This document shows, piece after piece, positions 41,931 to 52,739 of a stretch of 64,000 nucleotides of DNA (position 1 is the first letter of the stretch; each line of letters begins with the position of its first letter). Under the pieces are notes generated by a model, which did not search any database, was not told the origin of the DNA, and was given only the letters and a program-made list of their open reading frames with translations. Position numbers and translations under genes: made by a program. Source of the DNA: Aspidapion aeneum (lineage: Eukaryota; Arthropoda; Insecta; Coleoptera; Brentidae); NCBI GenBank assembly GCA_963576565.1, contig OY755047.1:27813351-27877350 (forward strand), in the 5' to 3' direction.

Positions 41931-42899
41931 AAAGTTATTATAAAATAGATTTCGTGCAACTTTTCTTGGCCTATCCGGTAGAGACTCGCTGAGACATAAA
42001 AAATAACAAAAAAAGAGACTGCAGATGTTTTGTGTTTGATTTTTTATAGTCTCTTTGACCTACGATGACTTTAATAATACCTGTGCCTCGGTAATTGATT
42101 ATGAACCACGCCTACTATTGTTTAAAGACTTTTTTCGTCTTTGCGCGCATATACACCATCAATAACAAATGTGCGTACTGAATGGAGGTAAGAATAATAA
42201 GGCAAAACAATTGAGGTTAGTTTATTTATAGACCAGTTTTAAAGAATCAGAGCGAACTTTGAGCTGAATAGGCTATTAAAAATGCAGACAAAGTTCCTTT
42301 GGAGGTCTACCCTCTGAGTTTTACAACTTATTTATTTTTTGAGAGGCTGTGTAAGTTGTAGACCATATTAAAAATAAAACACTTTTATAAAGGGCTTTTG
42401 CGCAGTAAAAACCACGAAAATGGTAGTAGGGTGGAGGGGTAGAAGGGGGGTAATGAAAAATATATTTTAATGGTATATTACTCCTTTTTTCCGTTTAAGT
42501 GACTAGAGAATTTAAATGTAAGTGCGCCCCTGAAAATTATCACCATAAATTATTATCGTCTTTTCAACTGCTTAGAGCAACAGCAAAATAAAATTCGAAT
42601 CGAAGAAGAAATTTTTAAGCAAAGAAAATTCTCGAAAAACAAATATTAAATACTTAAAGTCAAATATGGTAAAGATCCATTCATTTAATCTGCCATATTC
42701 TATTAGCCGTAAGTTTATCACCAGTTGCGTGTTTTTTATTAAAAATTTATTAAAATTAGCGGTCAAATGTGGCGCCGCGTCAGACTGCTTGATTAGAAGG
42801 ATTTTGTAGAAATTTATTGAAGCCCATAGGTTATTTAAATATGTTTAAGACCATCTCATTTTTCATAATTTTGAGGCGTGAATTTTATATTAAAAATAT
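41931..42899. other. Unassigned sequence
   Basis: No recognisable elements or coding. Confidence 0.3.
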
Positions 42900-43720
42900 A
42901 TATTATATTACCCTAGTGCAACCGGACGTTCCAGGAACGTACTTTTTCGATCCCTTTAGGTCCCAACGTCCCCATACCGAAAAACGTCAATTTTGGACGT
43001 TTTTGAAACATACTTTTTAAGTCTTTCGAGGTCTCCAATATTCCCGTACCTAAAAAGTACATGTTTAGAACCTACTTTTAAAAATGGACGACCCAAAATA
43101 GGACGTTTTAAAACATTTGCGTACCTAAAAAGTATGTTTGAAAACGTCCTAAAAAGAAAGTTTTAAAAATGCGCAAATCAGGAGGTTTTTAAAACCTACG
43201 TACTTACATTTCTCCCACTAGCATCATAATCATTATCTACGTAGGCTGATTGGAGTGGAGTAAAGTTTTAATAGGTTCCAAAGGGCCAAATATGAACGGG
43301 CCCAATACGTAAAGGTCTCTAAAAAGAGGCCAGAGGCCTTGACTTTATGGGGTCTCTGGAACGTTTTTAAAACGTCCCATGAACGTTTTTGAAACATCCC
43401 CTGAAATTTTTCTTAAACGTCCCCTGAAACGTTTTTTAAACGTCCCCTGAAACGTTTTTTAAACGTCCCCTGAAACGTTTTTTAAACGTCCCCTGAAACG
43501 TTTTTTAAACGTCCCCTGGAACGTTTTTTAAACATCCCCTGAAACGTTTTTTAGACGTCATTAGGACGTTTTCTGTACGTCCTCGAAACGGTTTGGAGGA
43601 AATTTTGCTGGAGGTATAAAAAATTAAATTTGACAAACGTCGGAAACACGTTTTTAAAACGTTTTAAACAAACGTTCTGTGGGAGTGGGGACGTTTTAAA
43701 ATAGGTCAAAATACAACCAA
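42900..43720. repeat. 'ACGTTTT'-rich repeat region with a 23-bp tandem array
   Basis: The left part has dispersed 'ggacgtt', 'acgtactttt' and 'cctaaaaagtac' words in both orientations. At 43360-43560 lies a tandem array with unit CGTTTTTTAAACGTCCCCTGAAA (shown in two parts: CGTTTTTTAAACG, TCCCCTGAAA), six to seven copies. Each unit contains the palindrome ACGTTT..AAACGT. The right edge is 'caaacgttctgtgggagtgg'. It is presumably one dispersed element with an internal array. Confidence 0.8.
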
Positions 43721-43727
43721 AAAAAAA

Positions 43728-44066
43728 TTGTGTGTGCTTAAGACCACACGGCAGAAGTGTAAACTTCAACAAGGCGAAATTAATAATACGAAATTCAAGA
43801 TTTTTTGCGTTGTACCTATATTTACAAAGTAATATACAAATTAATAACATTTACATAATTATAATTGGCTATAAATTACTCTGGTAAATTTTGCTTCTGA
43901 GTGGCCTTCATTTGCATCATTATATCGCTCTGCTGACTGTTCCTCTCACAGTTAGTCGACTCGAGCCGACTTCACCCGAATGAGCGTTACATAGCCGAGC
44001 GTGACGGCTCAGTTTTTCAGTACCCACAAAAAGTGCGAAACGCGCCTAAAGAAGTTTACACTTCAA
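43728..44066 (+). repeat. Interspersed repeat 'GAAGTGTAAACTTC', copy 3, with insertion
   Basis: Complete at both ends (ttgtgtgtgcttaagaccac at left, gaagtttacacttc at 44051-44064). Between 'ttaataatac' (43789) and 'tggccttcatttgcatca' (about 43910) lies about 110 bp absent from copies 1 and 6. This insert has no obvious inverted ends. Confidence 0.85.
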
Positions 44067-44127
44067 AAAAGTCTAGTTTGTGTTACACGATCGCTATCGT
44101 AACGTAAGGGCTATCATCCGAAGAAAA

Positions 44128-44549
44128 CAGTGGCGGTCCCAGGGGGTCATTGCTCCCCATGTTTTTCCAGAGAACTCCATATACCAGAGGCACATTTTGG
44201 TGTGTTAGACTATTGGGCAAAAAATTTGTTTTAACCGTGCATATACACTCAGATGCAAAATTTTAGAGCCACTGATTTATTTTAATTTATTTATTTATTA
44301 AAATAATCCCTTTAAAAACTCCAAACACCAATGTTTACCTTCCTAGCCCGCGCAGCAATGGCTAGAAATTTTTTTTTTTAATTATTTGGGATCCGTCATG
44401 GATCCAATTATTTTTATTTTAGTTTTTTTATTTAATTTATTATTAAATAAATAAATTGCAGTAAACCGTTGCTTTGGAAATTTTGCACCTTGTTTATTCA
44501 AAACATTTCAACTGACCATCCCCCCTTTTTGAGTGCCTGGGCCGCCCCT
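44128..44549. mobile_element. hAT-type MITE with perfect TSD (GAAGAAAA)
   Basis: Starts CAGTGGCGGTCCCAGGGGG and ends CCTGGGCCGCCCCT. GAAGAAAA lies on both sides (44120-44127 and 44550-44557). Inside, 44336-44370 carries the 'ttaccttcctagcccgcgca' end motif of another repeat family, so it may contain a nested fragment. Confidence 0.93.
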
Positions 44550-44934
44550 GAAGAAAAATAAGAAACAGCTATTTTTGTTTTTGAAATACACTTGCTCTAT
44601 CAATTAACTAAAGTGGTCTTCTTTGAAAAATCTATGTAAAATACGTAATTTTTATTCCCTTGTTTTTATCTCGTATACGTATAAAAAGCATCTCGTATCG
44701 TTTTCGGATCAACATCTGTTCAAGACTATCCCAAAGATCGCGTGAGACAATCCATACCAAGTGACTTAAGGTTGCCTGAGTCCATCACCATAAACCACAT
44801 CCAAAAAGACCCGTGGTATAGTAAACCCCAAACAAAAAATAAAAATACGGTAGCCCCGTTTAACCATTTTAAGTTTACCATGATTAATAATAATTAACTT
44901 TCGATCGATTGGGATCGACATGACATACAGATAA
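44550..44934. other. Unassigned sequence
   Basis: No recognisable content. Confidence 0.3.
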
Positions 44935-44936
44935 TA

Positions 44937-45830
44937 CGAGGGCAGTTTTTATATTTTGCATATAAGAACATAGAGGGCGACACTGATCGAATGTCGTTAC
45001 CAAAACTTAACCTCAATCTTTACCTAACCTACATTCAAAACGTCAGTGCGATACATATAATTTTACAGCAACAGTGATTTTTTTAGGTTAACAAATCAGT
45101 CGAAAAATGGAATTAAACCGAGAACATTTTCGGGCTATAATTTTTACAACTTTCGAAGAAAATTATTTACAAGAATGCCTCGCCGAGTTGATTTCTGTTT
45201 TTGGTAATAAAGCACCACAGTCGATAGTTTCTCGAATTCATGCATGGATGGATTAGCCTTAGCGCCGATCCAAGGTCAGGTGCACCAGAAACGGCTGTCA
45301 TCCACAAAAACTTCGATGTTGTCCGCATGCTCATCACGGAAGATCGACATGTGACATATCAAGAGATTGGGGATTTCAAAGACCTCCATTCAAAAAATTT
45401 TAAGTAAAGAATTAGGAGTAAACAAATTCGTTTCCCGCTGAATAGAGAGAAGCTAGGGTTAATTTGTGTCAGAAAACTCTAGGCCGCTTTAACGCAGGAA
45501 ACTCGAAAAACGTGTACAGCATTGCCAGTAATGATGAATCGTGGATTTACTCTTATGAACCCGAAAATCAACGTCGGTCGTATGTTTGGGTGTTCCAAGT
45601 TGAAGGAAAGCCAACAAAAGTCATCCGTTCTCGGTGGTCGCACATTTGTCTCAAAAACAGGTCATATAGCAACAATTCCTCTGGAAGGATCAAAGGACTC
45701 TTACTGCCGATTTGTACATCACCAGGTGTTTGCCGAAGGCATTGCTGAGCTTCGAAAAATGAACCCCGAACGACGGCAGGGCAAGTTGGCACAAAGCACA
45801 AAAAACCATTGAATTTTCAACTCAACAAAA
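44937..45830 (+). pseudogene. Mariner element B, 5' half, with transposase remnant
   Basis: The left end CGAGGGCAGTTTTTATATTT follows TA at 44935. The transposase starts near 45106 (MELNREHF), with ECLAELISVFGNKAPQ and a frame break before the HTH ends. The frame reopens at 45464 with LCQKTLGRFNAGNSKNVYSI then ASNDESWIYSYEPENQ; DES is the first catalytic aspartate region, with N for the preceding G. The next frame has GHIATIPLEGSKDSYCRFVH and ELRKMNPERR. The sequence then stops matching before the second catalytic motif (normally HHDN), at the junction with element C. It lacks the 3' half and has several frameshifts. Confidence 0.9.
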
Positions 45831-46646
45831 GGTTCGTTTTTTAAAGCTCAGCGATGACTTTCGGCAAACAAATGGTGATGTACCGATCGGCAGTAACAGT
45901 CCTTTGATCTTCCAGAGGAATAATTGCTACATACCCTGCTTTTAACACAAATGTCGCGACCATCTTTTTGAAAACACTTCAAGAACGAATGACTTTTGTT
46001 GACTTTTCTTCATCTTGGAACACCCAAACAGGCGACTGATGTTTATTTTCGGGTTCATCTGAGAAAATCCACGATTGATCCCACTGACAATGCTGTAAAC
46101 GTTTTTCGAGTTTCCTGCCTCAAAACGGTCCAAAGTTTTCTGACACCAATTGCTAGCTTCTTTCTGTTCTTCGGATAACAGATGCGGTATCCAACGGGAA
46201 ACTAATTCTTCATGCAAAATTTTTTGTCGATCTTCCGTGATAAGCATGCGACAGCATCAATATTTTCCTAGGTCACTGGCGTTTTTGGTGCACCTGACCT
46301 TGGATTGTCGCTAAGGCTAATTCGTTCACGCTTAAATTCTTCATACCAACGAGAAACTGTCGACTGAGGTGCTTCATTACTGAAAACAGAAATCAACTCG
46401 GCAAGGCATCCTTGTTGAGACAATTTGCTTCGAAAGTTGAAAAAATTATAACCCAAAAATGTTCTCGGTTGAATTCCATTTTTCGGCTGATTTGTTAACT
46501 TTAAAAACTCACTGTAGGTATAAAAATATATGTATGGCACTGACGTTGTGAATTTAGGTTAGGTAAAAATTAAATTTAAGTTTTAGTAACGACATTCGAC
46601 TAGTGTCGCCTTCTATGTTCCTACATGCAAAATATAAAAGACAGCC
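45831..46646 (-). pseudogene. Mariner element C, 5' half, opposite orientation to B
   Basis: On the minus strand, the outer end at 46646 reads GGCTGTCTTTTATATTTTGC, missing the final CGAG of the terminus. The N-terminus (46540-46268) has NFFNFRSKLSQQGCLAELIS then VSRWYEEFKRERISLSDNPR, a clear mariner HTH. The next frame has MLITEDRQ and EELVSRWIPHLLSEEQKEAS, then NWCQKTLDRFEAGNSKNVYS. A one-base loss breaks the frame at the first catalytic site (SG-DQSWIFSDEPEN: D kept, E to Q). It ends around VIAEL at 45838, at nearly the same alignment point as element B. The HTH of this copy is the best preserved of the three. Confidence 0.9.
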
Positions 46647-47111
46647 AAATATTATCAGTTTCCAAAAACATTTATTTTTTAAAATAAGACAAACAACAAA
46701 GGTTAGGCTTTAATATTTTGACCTTACAGTGACAATTTTAAATGTAGTTCAAAAACTCTGAGGAGGGCGTTCCGTAGTATATTTAACCACTACCACAACG
46801 GCTGTCAAACTTAAAAACCGTTCTAAAAACTCCCTAATAATCCCAGTCGTAAGATTATGGTATTCTGTTAATTTCGTAATATCTATACTCACAAATGCCG
46901 TCCCGAGGTCCCGTACGAGAAAGCCGCCATCGGCTTTTTAACATTAACGAGGTTCGAGTTTCCAGCTCTATCCATATTATTTTGCGTAATTAAAAAGCAA
47001 ACTTATGGGAAGAGCTTTCGGCTACGTTAAAGTTAGAGGTACAATATTTCGTATAGCTTTCATCAACATTCACAATATCTACTAGTAAGAAATCAGATGA
47101 AAGAATAAAGC
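46647..47111. other. Partly related to the 480-bp satellite
   Basis: The 46910-47020 part (gtacgagaaagccgcc, 'taacgaggttcgagtttcca', 'gctctatccatattatttt', 'gcgtaattaaaaagcaaa') is a diverged single copy of the portion at 49880-49955 in the satellite monomer. The rest is unassigned. Confidence 0.55.
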
Positions 47112-47467
47112 TGGGTTTATACAGAAACATAGCATGATATAAGACATAGCATGACATAACATAACATTATAGAAGGAAAATGGCTGTTTATACAAACAAT
47201 ATAACATGACATAACATAAAGCTTGGCCCAATCACAGCTTGACTTTTGTTTAGGCGATTTTGGAACTTTCAGCTGAATTGATTGAACAGGTGCAGGGCTT
47301 CCCTGAAATGAAAAATCGTAAATAAATATGTCATGCGCATAATATGATTTCACAGAAGACATGACATAAAAAGATAAAAGTTGGGCATCTTCTTTCAGTG
47401 GCGGCTTCCCTATTTTTCTGCAAAAACACACTTTTTCATTTTTAAAACATGTTTATAAGTTTTTATT

Positions 47468-47742
47468 AGTGTAAACTTCTTTAGGCGCGTTTAGCAGTTT
47501 TTGTGGGTAGTGAATTGAACTGAGCCGACAGGCTGGGCTATGTAACGCTCATTCGGGTGAAATCGGCTCGAGTCGACTAACTGTGAGAAACATTCAGCGA
47601 GCGATATGATGATGCAGATGAAGGCCTGTACACAGAAGAGTTCGGTTCGGTCCGCTTTGCAGAATATGTTATGGGCCAGTATTAATAATGTCGCCTTGTT
47701 AAAGTTTACACTTCTGCCGTGTGGTCTTAAGCACACACAATA
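47468..47742 (-). repeat. Interspersed repeat 'GAAGTGTAAACTTC', copy 4 (nested)
   Basis: Runs from AGTGTAAACTTCTTTAGGCG to 'tgccgtgtggtcttaagcac' then 'acacaa'. It contains the longer middle with 'agttcggttcggtccgcttt', as in copy 2. It is inside the 47112-48408 element, so it inserted there later or was captured. Confidence 0.9.
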
Positions 47743-48098
47743 ATTTATTTAGTTTATTAATTATATGAAATTTGGTAACCCTGTGCAATTCAACGAATGA
47801 CACTCCGACTCGACGCGACGCGATGAATGGGTCACTGAAGCCCAAAGCAGCGTAGAACACGCTGCTCAAAGAGTGTGTGCCACTTTTTTGTTGGCTCCTT
47901 CGAACAGAGATAGATTTTATCAACAGCCTATATGAGCGACAGAAATAGGGCCAATGGTGGTCATTTTAGCGTTGTTTCAATGGGAAAAACAAAGACATTT
48001 TGTGCCTGGCACAAGCCATCAGTTAGTCGTATTACTCACATTGTTAATGTGCGTGGAGTGTGGATGTTTTAATTTACGCCCTTTACAATACATTTCAA

Positions 48099-48290
48099 TT
48101 ATTTCAGCGGAGTTTTTTGATAAATTTTGAGTCCTTTCATAGCGGGTTTTTTGTGGGCATGGGTTAGTTTTTTAATGACTTGTGGATAAAAATTAAAGCG
48201 CAACATTCCGAATTTTTTTTGACTGACTTTAAGTTCTGGCACTGCGATTTTGTATTGACGCGAACCGCCGCTGCTTCTTATCTCGCTCAT
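48099..48290 (-). CDS. Small open frame near the end of the inverted-repeat element
   Basis: A 63-codon frame begins MSEIRSSGGSRQYKIAVPEL, with a basic middle (KKLTHAHKKP) and the end QKTPLK. The AUG is the first within the element inward from its right end, which is where a transposon gene would start. I do not recognise the family and cannot exclude chance. Further frames inward are interrupted. Confidence 0.25.
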   Translation of the reverse strand: MSEIRSSGGSRQYKIAVPELKVSQKKFGMLRFNFYPQVIKKLTHAHKKPAMKGLKIYQKTPLK

Positions 48291-48408
48291 GTTATTATGT
48301 CATGCTCTTTTTATGTATAAACACCAACCGGGTTTGTCATAAGCTCAACTATGTTATGTTTATGTCATGCTATGTCTTATGTCATGCTATGTTTCTGTAT
48401 AAACCCAG

Positions 48409-48633
48409 TCTAATAAAATTCTGAAAAGAGGTACATTATCAGTAGCACTAGCGAAAAAAAAAACTTTAATATAAGCTGGACCTATGGATAGGCGTTGACA
48501 CCCCGAAATCGTGCAAAATAGGACACTGCACTCCCACGTCTTTTTGATGACTTCAGCAATACCAAACACGTAATATTCAGCTTTCAGAGATATTAGCGGA
48601 AAACTATTCTAACTTGTAAACAATAATTTTATA
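48409..48633. other. Unassigned sequence
   Basis: No recognisable content. Confidence 0.3.
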
Positions 48634-48864
48634 CAGTGGCGGATCGAGGGGGGGCAGAGAAGCCCGCCCCCCTCTCATTAGCAGCATCACTTATTTAAAA
48701 TTTATCACAAATTCTACTTAATTTTTAAAAAAAATTCGCCTGCGGCTCCTTAAACTTCTTAAGGAACTAGATTTTACACCTCAGAACTATTATAAAATTA
48801 AAAAAATGTTTGATGTTTGCTGCCACTTTGTCCCCCCACCCCTGAAATCCTGGATCCGCCACTG
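48634..48864. mobile_element. hAT-type MITE, CAGTGGCGGATC family
   Basis: Starts CAGTGGCGGATCGAGGGGGG and ends CCTGGATCCGCCACTG. Flanks attttata and attttgta match at seven of eight bases. The interior ('gcctgcggctccttaaactt') differs from the copies at 626 and 52779, so it is another subfamily. Confidence 0.9.
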
Positions 48865-49256
48865 ATTTTGTATAAAGTATGCGGTCTACGGCAATTCACT
48901 GTCGCATCTGACGCTACTCACCGCCAGGCCAACTCTCCTCTGGAGTTAACATCCGGCGGCTAAACGACCGCGGCGAATTATTCTCGCATTACCTGTATGA
49001 TTACCTATAACGTATAAACCATTTTTTTAAGTTTAGTTTACTTTTCTTACCTTATTTTGTGGTGCTTCGTTTAAATCACTGCATACCTATTTGTTGTTCT
49101 TTAACTATACCATCTTTCCAAGACAACTAGAGTATATTCCGACCCAAATATGTATTCACTTTCATATTTTATATTTGTGCTTTTAATAATTTGCAACGTA
49201 CGGATCGGTTAGGTCAGTTAAAACTCCTGGGTTTCTTGGTAATCTGTGGTATCAAC
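48865..49256. other. Unassigned; GC-richer patch at 48915-48990
   Basis: The patch (ccgccaggccaactctcctc; catccggcggctaaacgacc) contrasts with the AT-rich surroundings but is not assignable. Confidence 0.3.
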
Positions 49257-49385
49257 CAGTGGCGCACCCAGGAATATGTCTTGGGGGAGGGGGGGGGGCG
49301 AGGCCTCTTGGGGGGGGGGGGGGGGCAAAGCCTCATGATGTCGAATTTTAAGCTATTTTTTGTGTTTTTTTCTGGGTGCGCCCAT
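49257..49385. mobile_element. Very short hAT-type MITE with perfect TSD (GTATCAAC)
   Basis: Starts CAGTGGCGCACCCAGGAATA and ends CTGGGTGCGCCCAT, only 129 bp, with long G-runs inside. GTATCAAC occurs on both sides (49249-49256 and 49386-49393). Same family as 14599 and 37147 and the minimal member. Confidence 0.95.
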
Positions 49386-49812
49386 GTATCAACTCATAGC
49401 GAAACGCAACTAAAAGGGTCACTTCTTCACGAACACATAGTGTCTTTGCTAGGCTTCCAGCATGCAGTGACCCTAGTACTGGAACTAAAGCTATAGTTTT
49501 ATTTTTTTAAAGTTTTTTAATGTAAAAACCAAAAAGTTTATTAGCTGTATATATCTTAAATTCAACGATAGAAATAAGATCGCGGAAAAAAATAAAAAAT
49601 ATATTATATTGATGGTATTATTTTTAATGTTAATAAAATTATGGTTCTTTAAATGTTGGTTTTTTAATGATATTAATAAAAAAATTGATAATGCTTTTGC
49701 ATGAAATTTTCGTTAGGATTATCTACATGTCTTTTTAATTTCAAAAACACAAATTTCTTTTTAGAAAAAAAAAACTTTTTTTTCAACATTTATTGTGTGT
49801 ACCTAGTCTTTT
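49386..49812. other. Unassigned AT-rich sequence
   Basis: No recognisable content. Confidence 0.3.
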
Positions 49813-51085
49813 GACTTTTTATCATGTTGAAATCAAGTCTTATCATTACAGGAGGGAAGTCAGGTTAATCATCTTCTTTACGAGCAGAAAGACACTAATG
49901 AGGCTCGAGTTTTCAGTTCTATCGCATTATTTCTCGTAATTAAAAATCAAAATTACGAGCGTGCCCTGAAGGCACGTAGGTGAAAATTTTATTTTAATAA
50001 AAAAGGCGGCAGAGAGAAGCCTCCAATATTGTAGGGGTCTCTACAAAAAATCGAAACGTTGTCCATTGATGTTAATTTGTTGAAGTTTAATTTATGATTG
50101 CATACGTTGGTATACAATCTGCGAATTACCGCCTGTCCAAAAATAAATCTTAATAGCTTCTCCTATTGAAATGCGAGAAAGGAATTCGAAATATAGATAC
50201 ATCCAACAAAGATAGCCTGGCTTTTTTTTTTCGTGACCCCGCCTTTTAAAATTGCCTCTATTATCTCTAACAAAAGTCGCCGAAATCGGGGATGACTTTT
50301 TATCGTGTTGAAATCCAGTCTTATCATTACAGGAGGGAAGTCAAGTTAATCATCTTCTTTACGAGCAGAAAGACACTAATGAGGCTCGAGTTTTCAGTTC
50401 TATCGCATAATTTTTCATAATTAAAAATCGAAATTACGAGCGTGCCCTGAAGGCACGTAGGTGAAAATTTTATTTTAATAAAAAAGGCGGCAGAGAGAAG
50501 CCTCCAATATTGTAGGGGTCTCTACAAAAAATCGAAACGTTGTCCATTGATGTTAATTTGTTGAAGTTTACTTTATGATTGCATACGTTGGTATACAATC
50601 TGCGAATTACCGCCTGTCCAAAAATAAATCTTAAAAGCTTCTCCTATTGAAATGCGAGAAAGGAATTCGAAATATAGATACATCCAACAAAGATAGCCTG
50701 GCTTTTTTTTTCGTGACCCCGCCTTTTAAAATTGTCTCTATTATCTCTAACAAAAGTCGCCGAAATCGGGGATGACTTTTTATCGTGTTGAAATCCAGTC
50801 TTATCATTACAGGAGGGAAGTCAAGTTAATCATCTTCTTTACGAGCAGAAAGACACTAATGAGGCTCGAGTTTTCAGTTCTATCGCATAATTTTTCATAA
50901 TTAAAAATCGAAATTACGAGCGTGCCCTGAAGGCACGTAGGTGAAAATTTTATTTTAATAAAAAAGGCGGCAGAAAAAAGCCTCCAATATTGTAGGGGTC
51001 TCTACAAAAATCGAAACCTTGTCCAGTGATTTTAAATTGTTGAAATTTTATTTATGATTGCATACGTAGGTATACAATCTGCGTT
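49813..51085. repeat. 480-bp satellite, 2.6 tandem copies
   Basis: GACTTTTTATCATGTTGAAA at 49813 recurs at 50294 and 50774, giving periods of 481 and 480. Copies 1 and 2 are almost identical; the last copy becomes more diverged after about 50975 and stops near 51085. The monomer contains 'gcgtgccctgaaggcacgta', with the inverted pair GTGCC/GGCAC, and 'tacgttggtatacaatctgc'. No coding frame persists. A diverged single piece lies at 46910-47020. Confidence 0.97.
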
Positions 51086-52443
51086 CTAGATTACGATTAG
51101 ACAGCCTTTGAGTATTTGACACTGACTGAGACGGTTGAAAATTTCGAAATATTGTCGGGTACGATTTTATTTTGAAATCGAACCCTTAACCAAGGGTACC
51201 TTAGTAGATCTCTTGTGTGTATAAAATAAATATAAAACAGTGTTAAAAACGTTACAAACTTTAATGACAATAAATTTAGAGGTTTTAGTTTAAGTTCAAC
51301 AAAACTTGGGATGTGACTACTGACTTGTCTACTCAAAGTTTGGGTTTTTATTAACGGTAGGTTAAACCCAAGTAATCCATTATCCCCTCTTTGAAGAACT
51401 TGGAGGAACCCAGTCAGTGGCGTTGCTGATAATCCTAAAGTCTACTTTACATTTTAGCTAATGAGCTAAACAAGAAAACCTAAACGAAATCAGAAATAAA
51501 AAGACATTTTATAGAACACTTTCTTATCTTCCAGTTTTTCTATAGCCAATCACGTTGAAGGGAAAACCCTCTCTCTACGCTCTTAACTTTTCAGTAGTTT
51601 TTTTCGCATCAACCACCTACGGTGTGGTAGGCGGCACCTAAACCGACCTAGACGTCTATCATTGTATAGAGAGGCTTTCTTATCTCTTCAAAACCATGTT
51701 TTGCGCTTTTCTTTTTGCCAAGCTGGTTTCGTACAGTGGCACAGTCAAGGGTAATTTGAATTCCTGACAATATAACCCCGTAATTAGTCGGTTTACTTTT
51801 ACGTGGGGGGAGGGGGTGACACTATCTTCGAAATGAGATCCCTATCTATTAATCCCTAGCCGAGGTGGAGTATATCCGTTGATTTTAAATAGGAAAAGTG
51901 AGTTGAGTGATACCGCATTGGAAGTGTTTTTTTTCTTTACAGTGCAGCTGCTTTCCCATATATCATATAGGGTCACAGCCACCTGGAAGGCTGGTAAAAA
52001 AGACAAAAAATGAAAATTAGTTTTAAAGATTTCTAGAAAGAACCCATTAGACAGGGCAAAAGTGATGATGGCGAGAAATCGCAAGACCTCATTAATAAGA
52101 GTTTATAATTGCCCCATGGGAACAATACCGGATGAAATGTGGTACGAAGGTGTGAGAGAAACCAATGTAAATTATCTCTTCGTAAGGTGATAGGCGTTCA
52201 CCAAGTGGTACGTGTCTTTTGGTACCCAAGACTTTGAAATAATGTTGTTTTTTTTTTTAATTATAATTTTAACAAATGTTTAATAAGGTGTGCCCAACCA
52301 AGGTTGTACCTAGGGAGGGATGAAGAGGGATACAACGTTACAAATTAATTTTTTTATAAATATTTTTAGTTGGAGATTTGCAAATTTAAAAAAAAACGAA
52401 TATTTTTTAAGTTTTTTGCGTTAACAAGCCTTGAAAAGTTTTT
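51086..52443. other. Unassigned sequence
   Basis: A 'cctaaaccgacctagacgtc' at 51637-51657 resembles the RTE 3' end at 7123 but nothing adjoining supports it. Otherwise unassigned. Confidence 0.3.
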
Positions 52444-52632
52444 GAAGTGTAAACTTCTTTAGGCGCGTTTAGCAGTTTTTGTGGGTAGTTAATTAAACTG
52501 AACCGTCAGGGTCGGCTATGTAACGCTTATTCGGGTGAAGTCGAATTTCGATGATGCAGATGAAGCCCACTATTATTAATTTTGCCTTGTTGAAGTTTAC
52601 ACTTCTGCCGTGTGGTCTTAAGCACACACAAT
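52444..52632 (-). repeat. Interspersed repeat 'GAAGTGTAAACTTC', copy 5 (internally deleted)
   Basis: Both ends are present (gaagtgtaaacttc at 52444-52457 and 'ttacacttctgccgtgtggtc' near 52595), but the middle is shorter than in copies 2 and 4: it lacks the 'ctaactgtgagaaacattca' part and the (GGTTC)n part. Confidence 0.88.
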
Positions 52633-52739
52633 TTTTTTTTGGAAATATCACAGAAACTAAAGCTCCTACGAAGTTTTTGGTTTTAACATAAATTATTAAG
52701 CAAAATGTGTTTTACTACCTTCTATATATGCTGCTTATA

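Larger units (their letters stand above)
47112..48408. mobile_element. 1.3-kb element with long inverted ends (CTGGGTTTATACAG)
   Basis: Left CTGGGTTTATACAGAAACAT, then AGCATGATATAAGACATAGC; right, in reverse complement, the same over more than 50 bp (48355-48408). The ends are rich in 'atgacataacat' words. The form GGGTTTATAC is reminiscent of PIF/Harbinger-type ends, but no transposase is seen. It carries a nested repeat (47468-47742) and a 63-codon frame on the minus strand starting 118 bp from the right end. A diverged partial copy lies at 56640-56815. Confidence 0.85.

Noticed and set aside
45464..45812. Three overlapping frames as three separate proteins
   Set aside because: They are frame-shifted pieces and the antisense of a single mariner transposase remnant.
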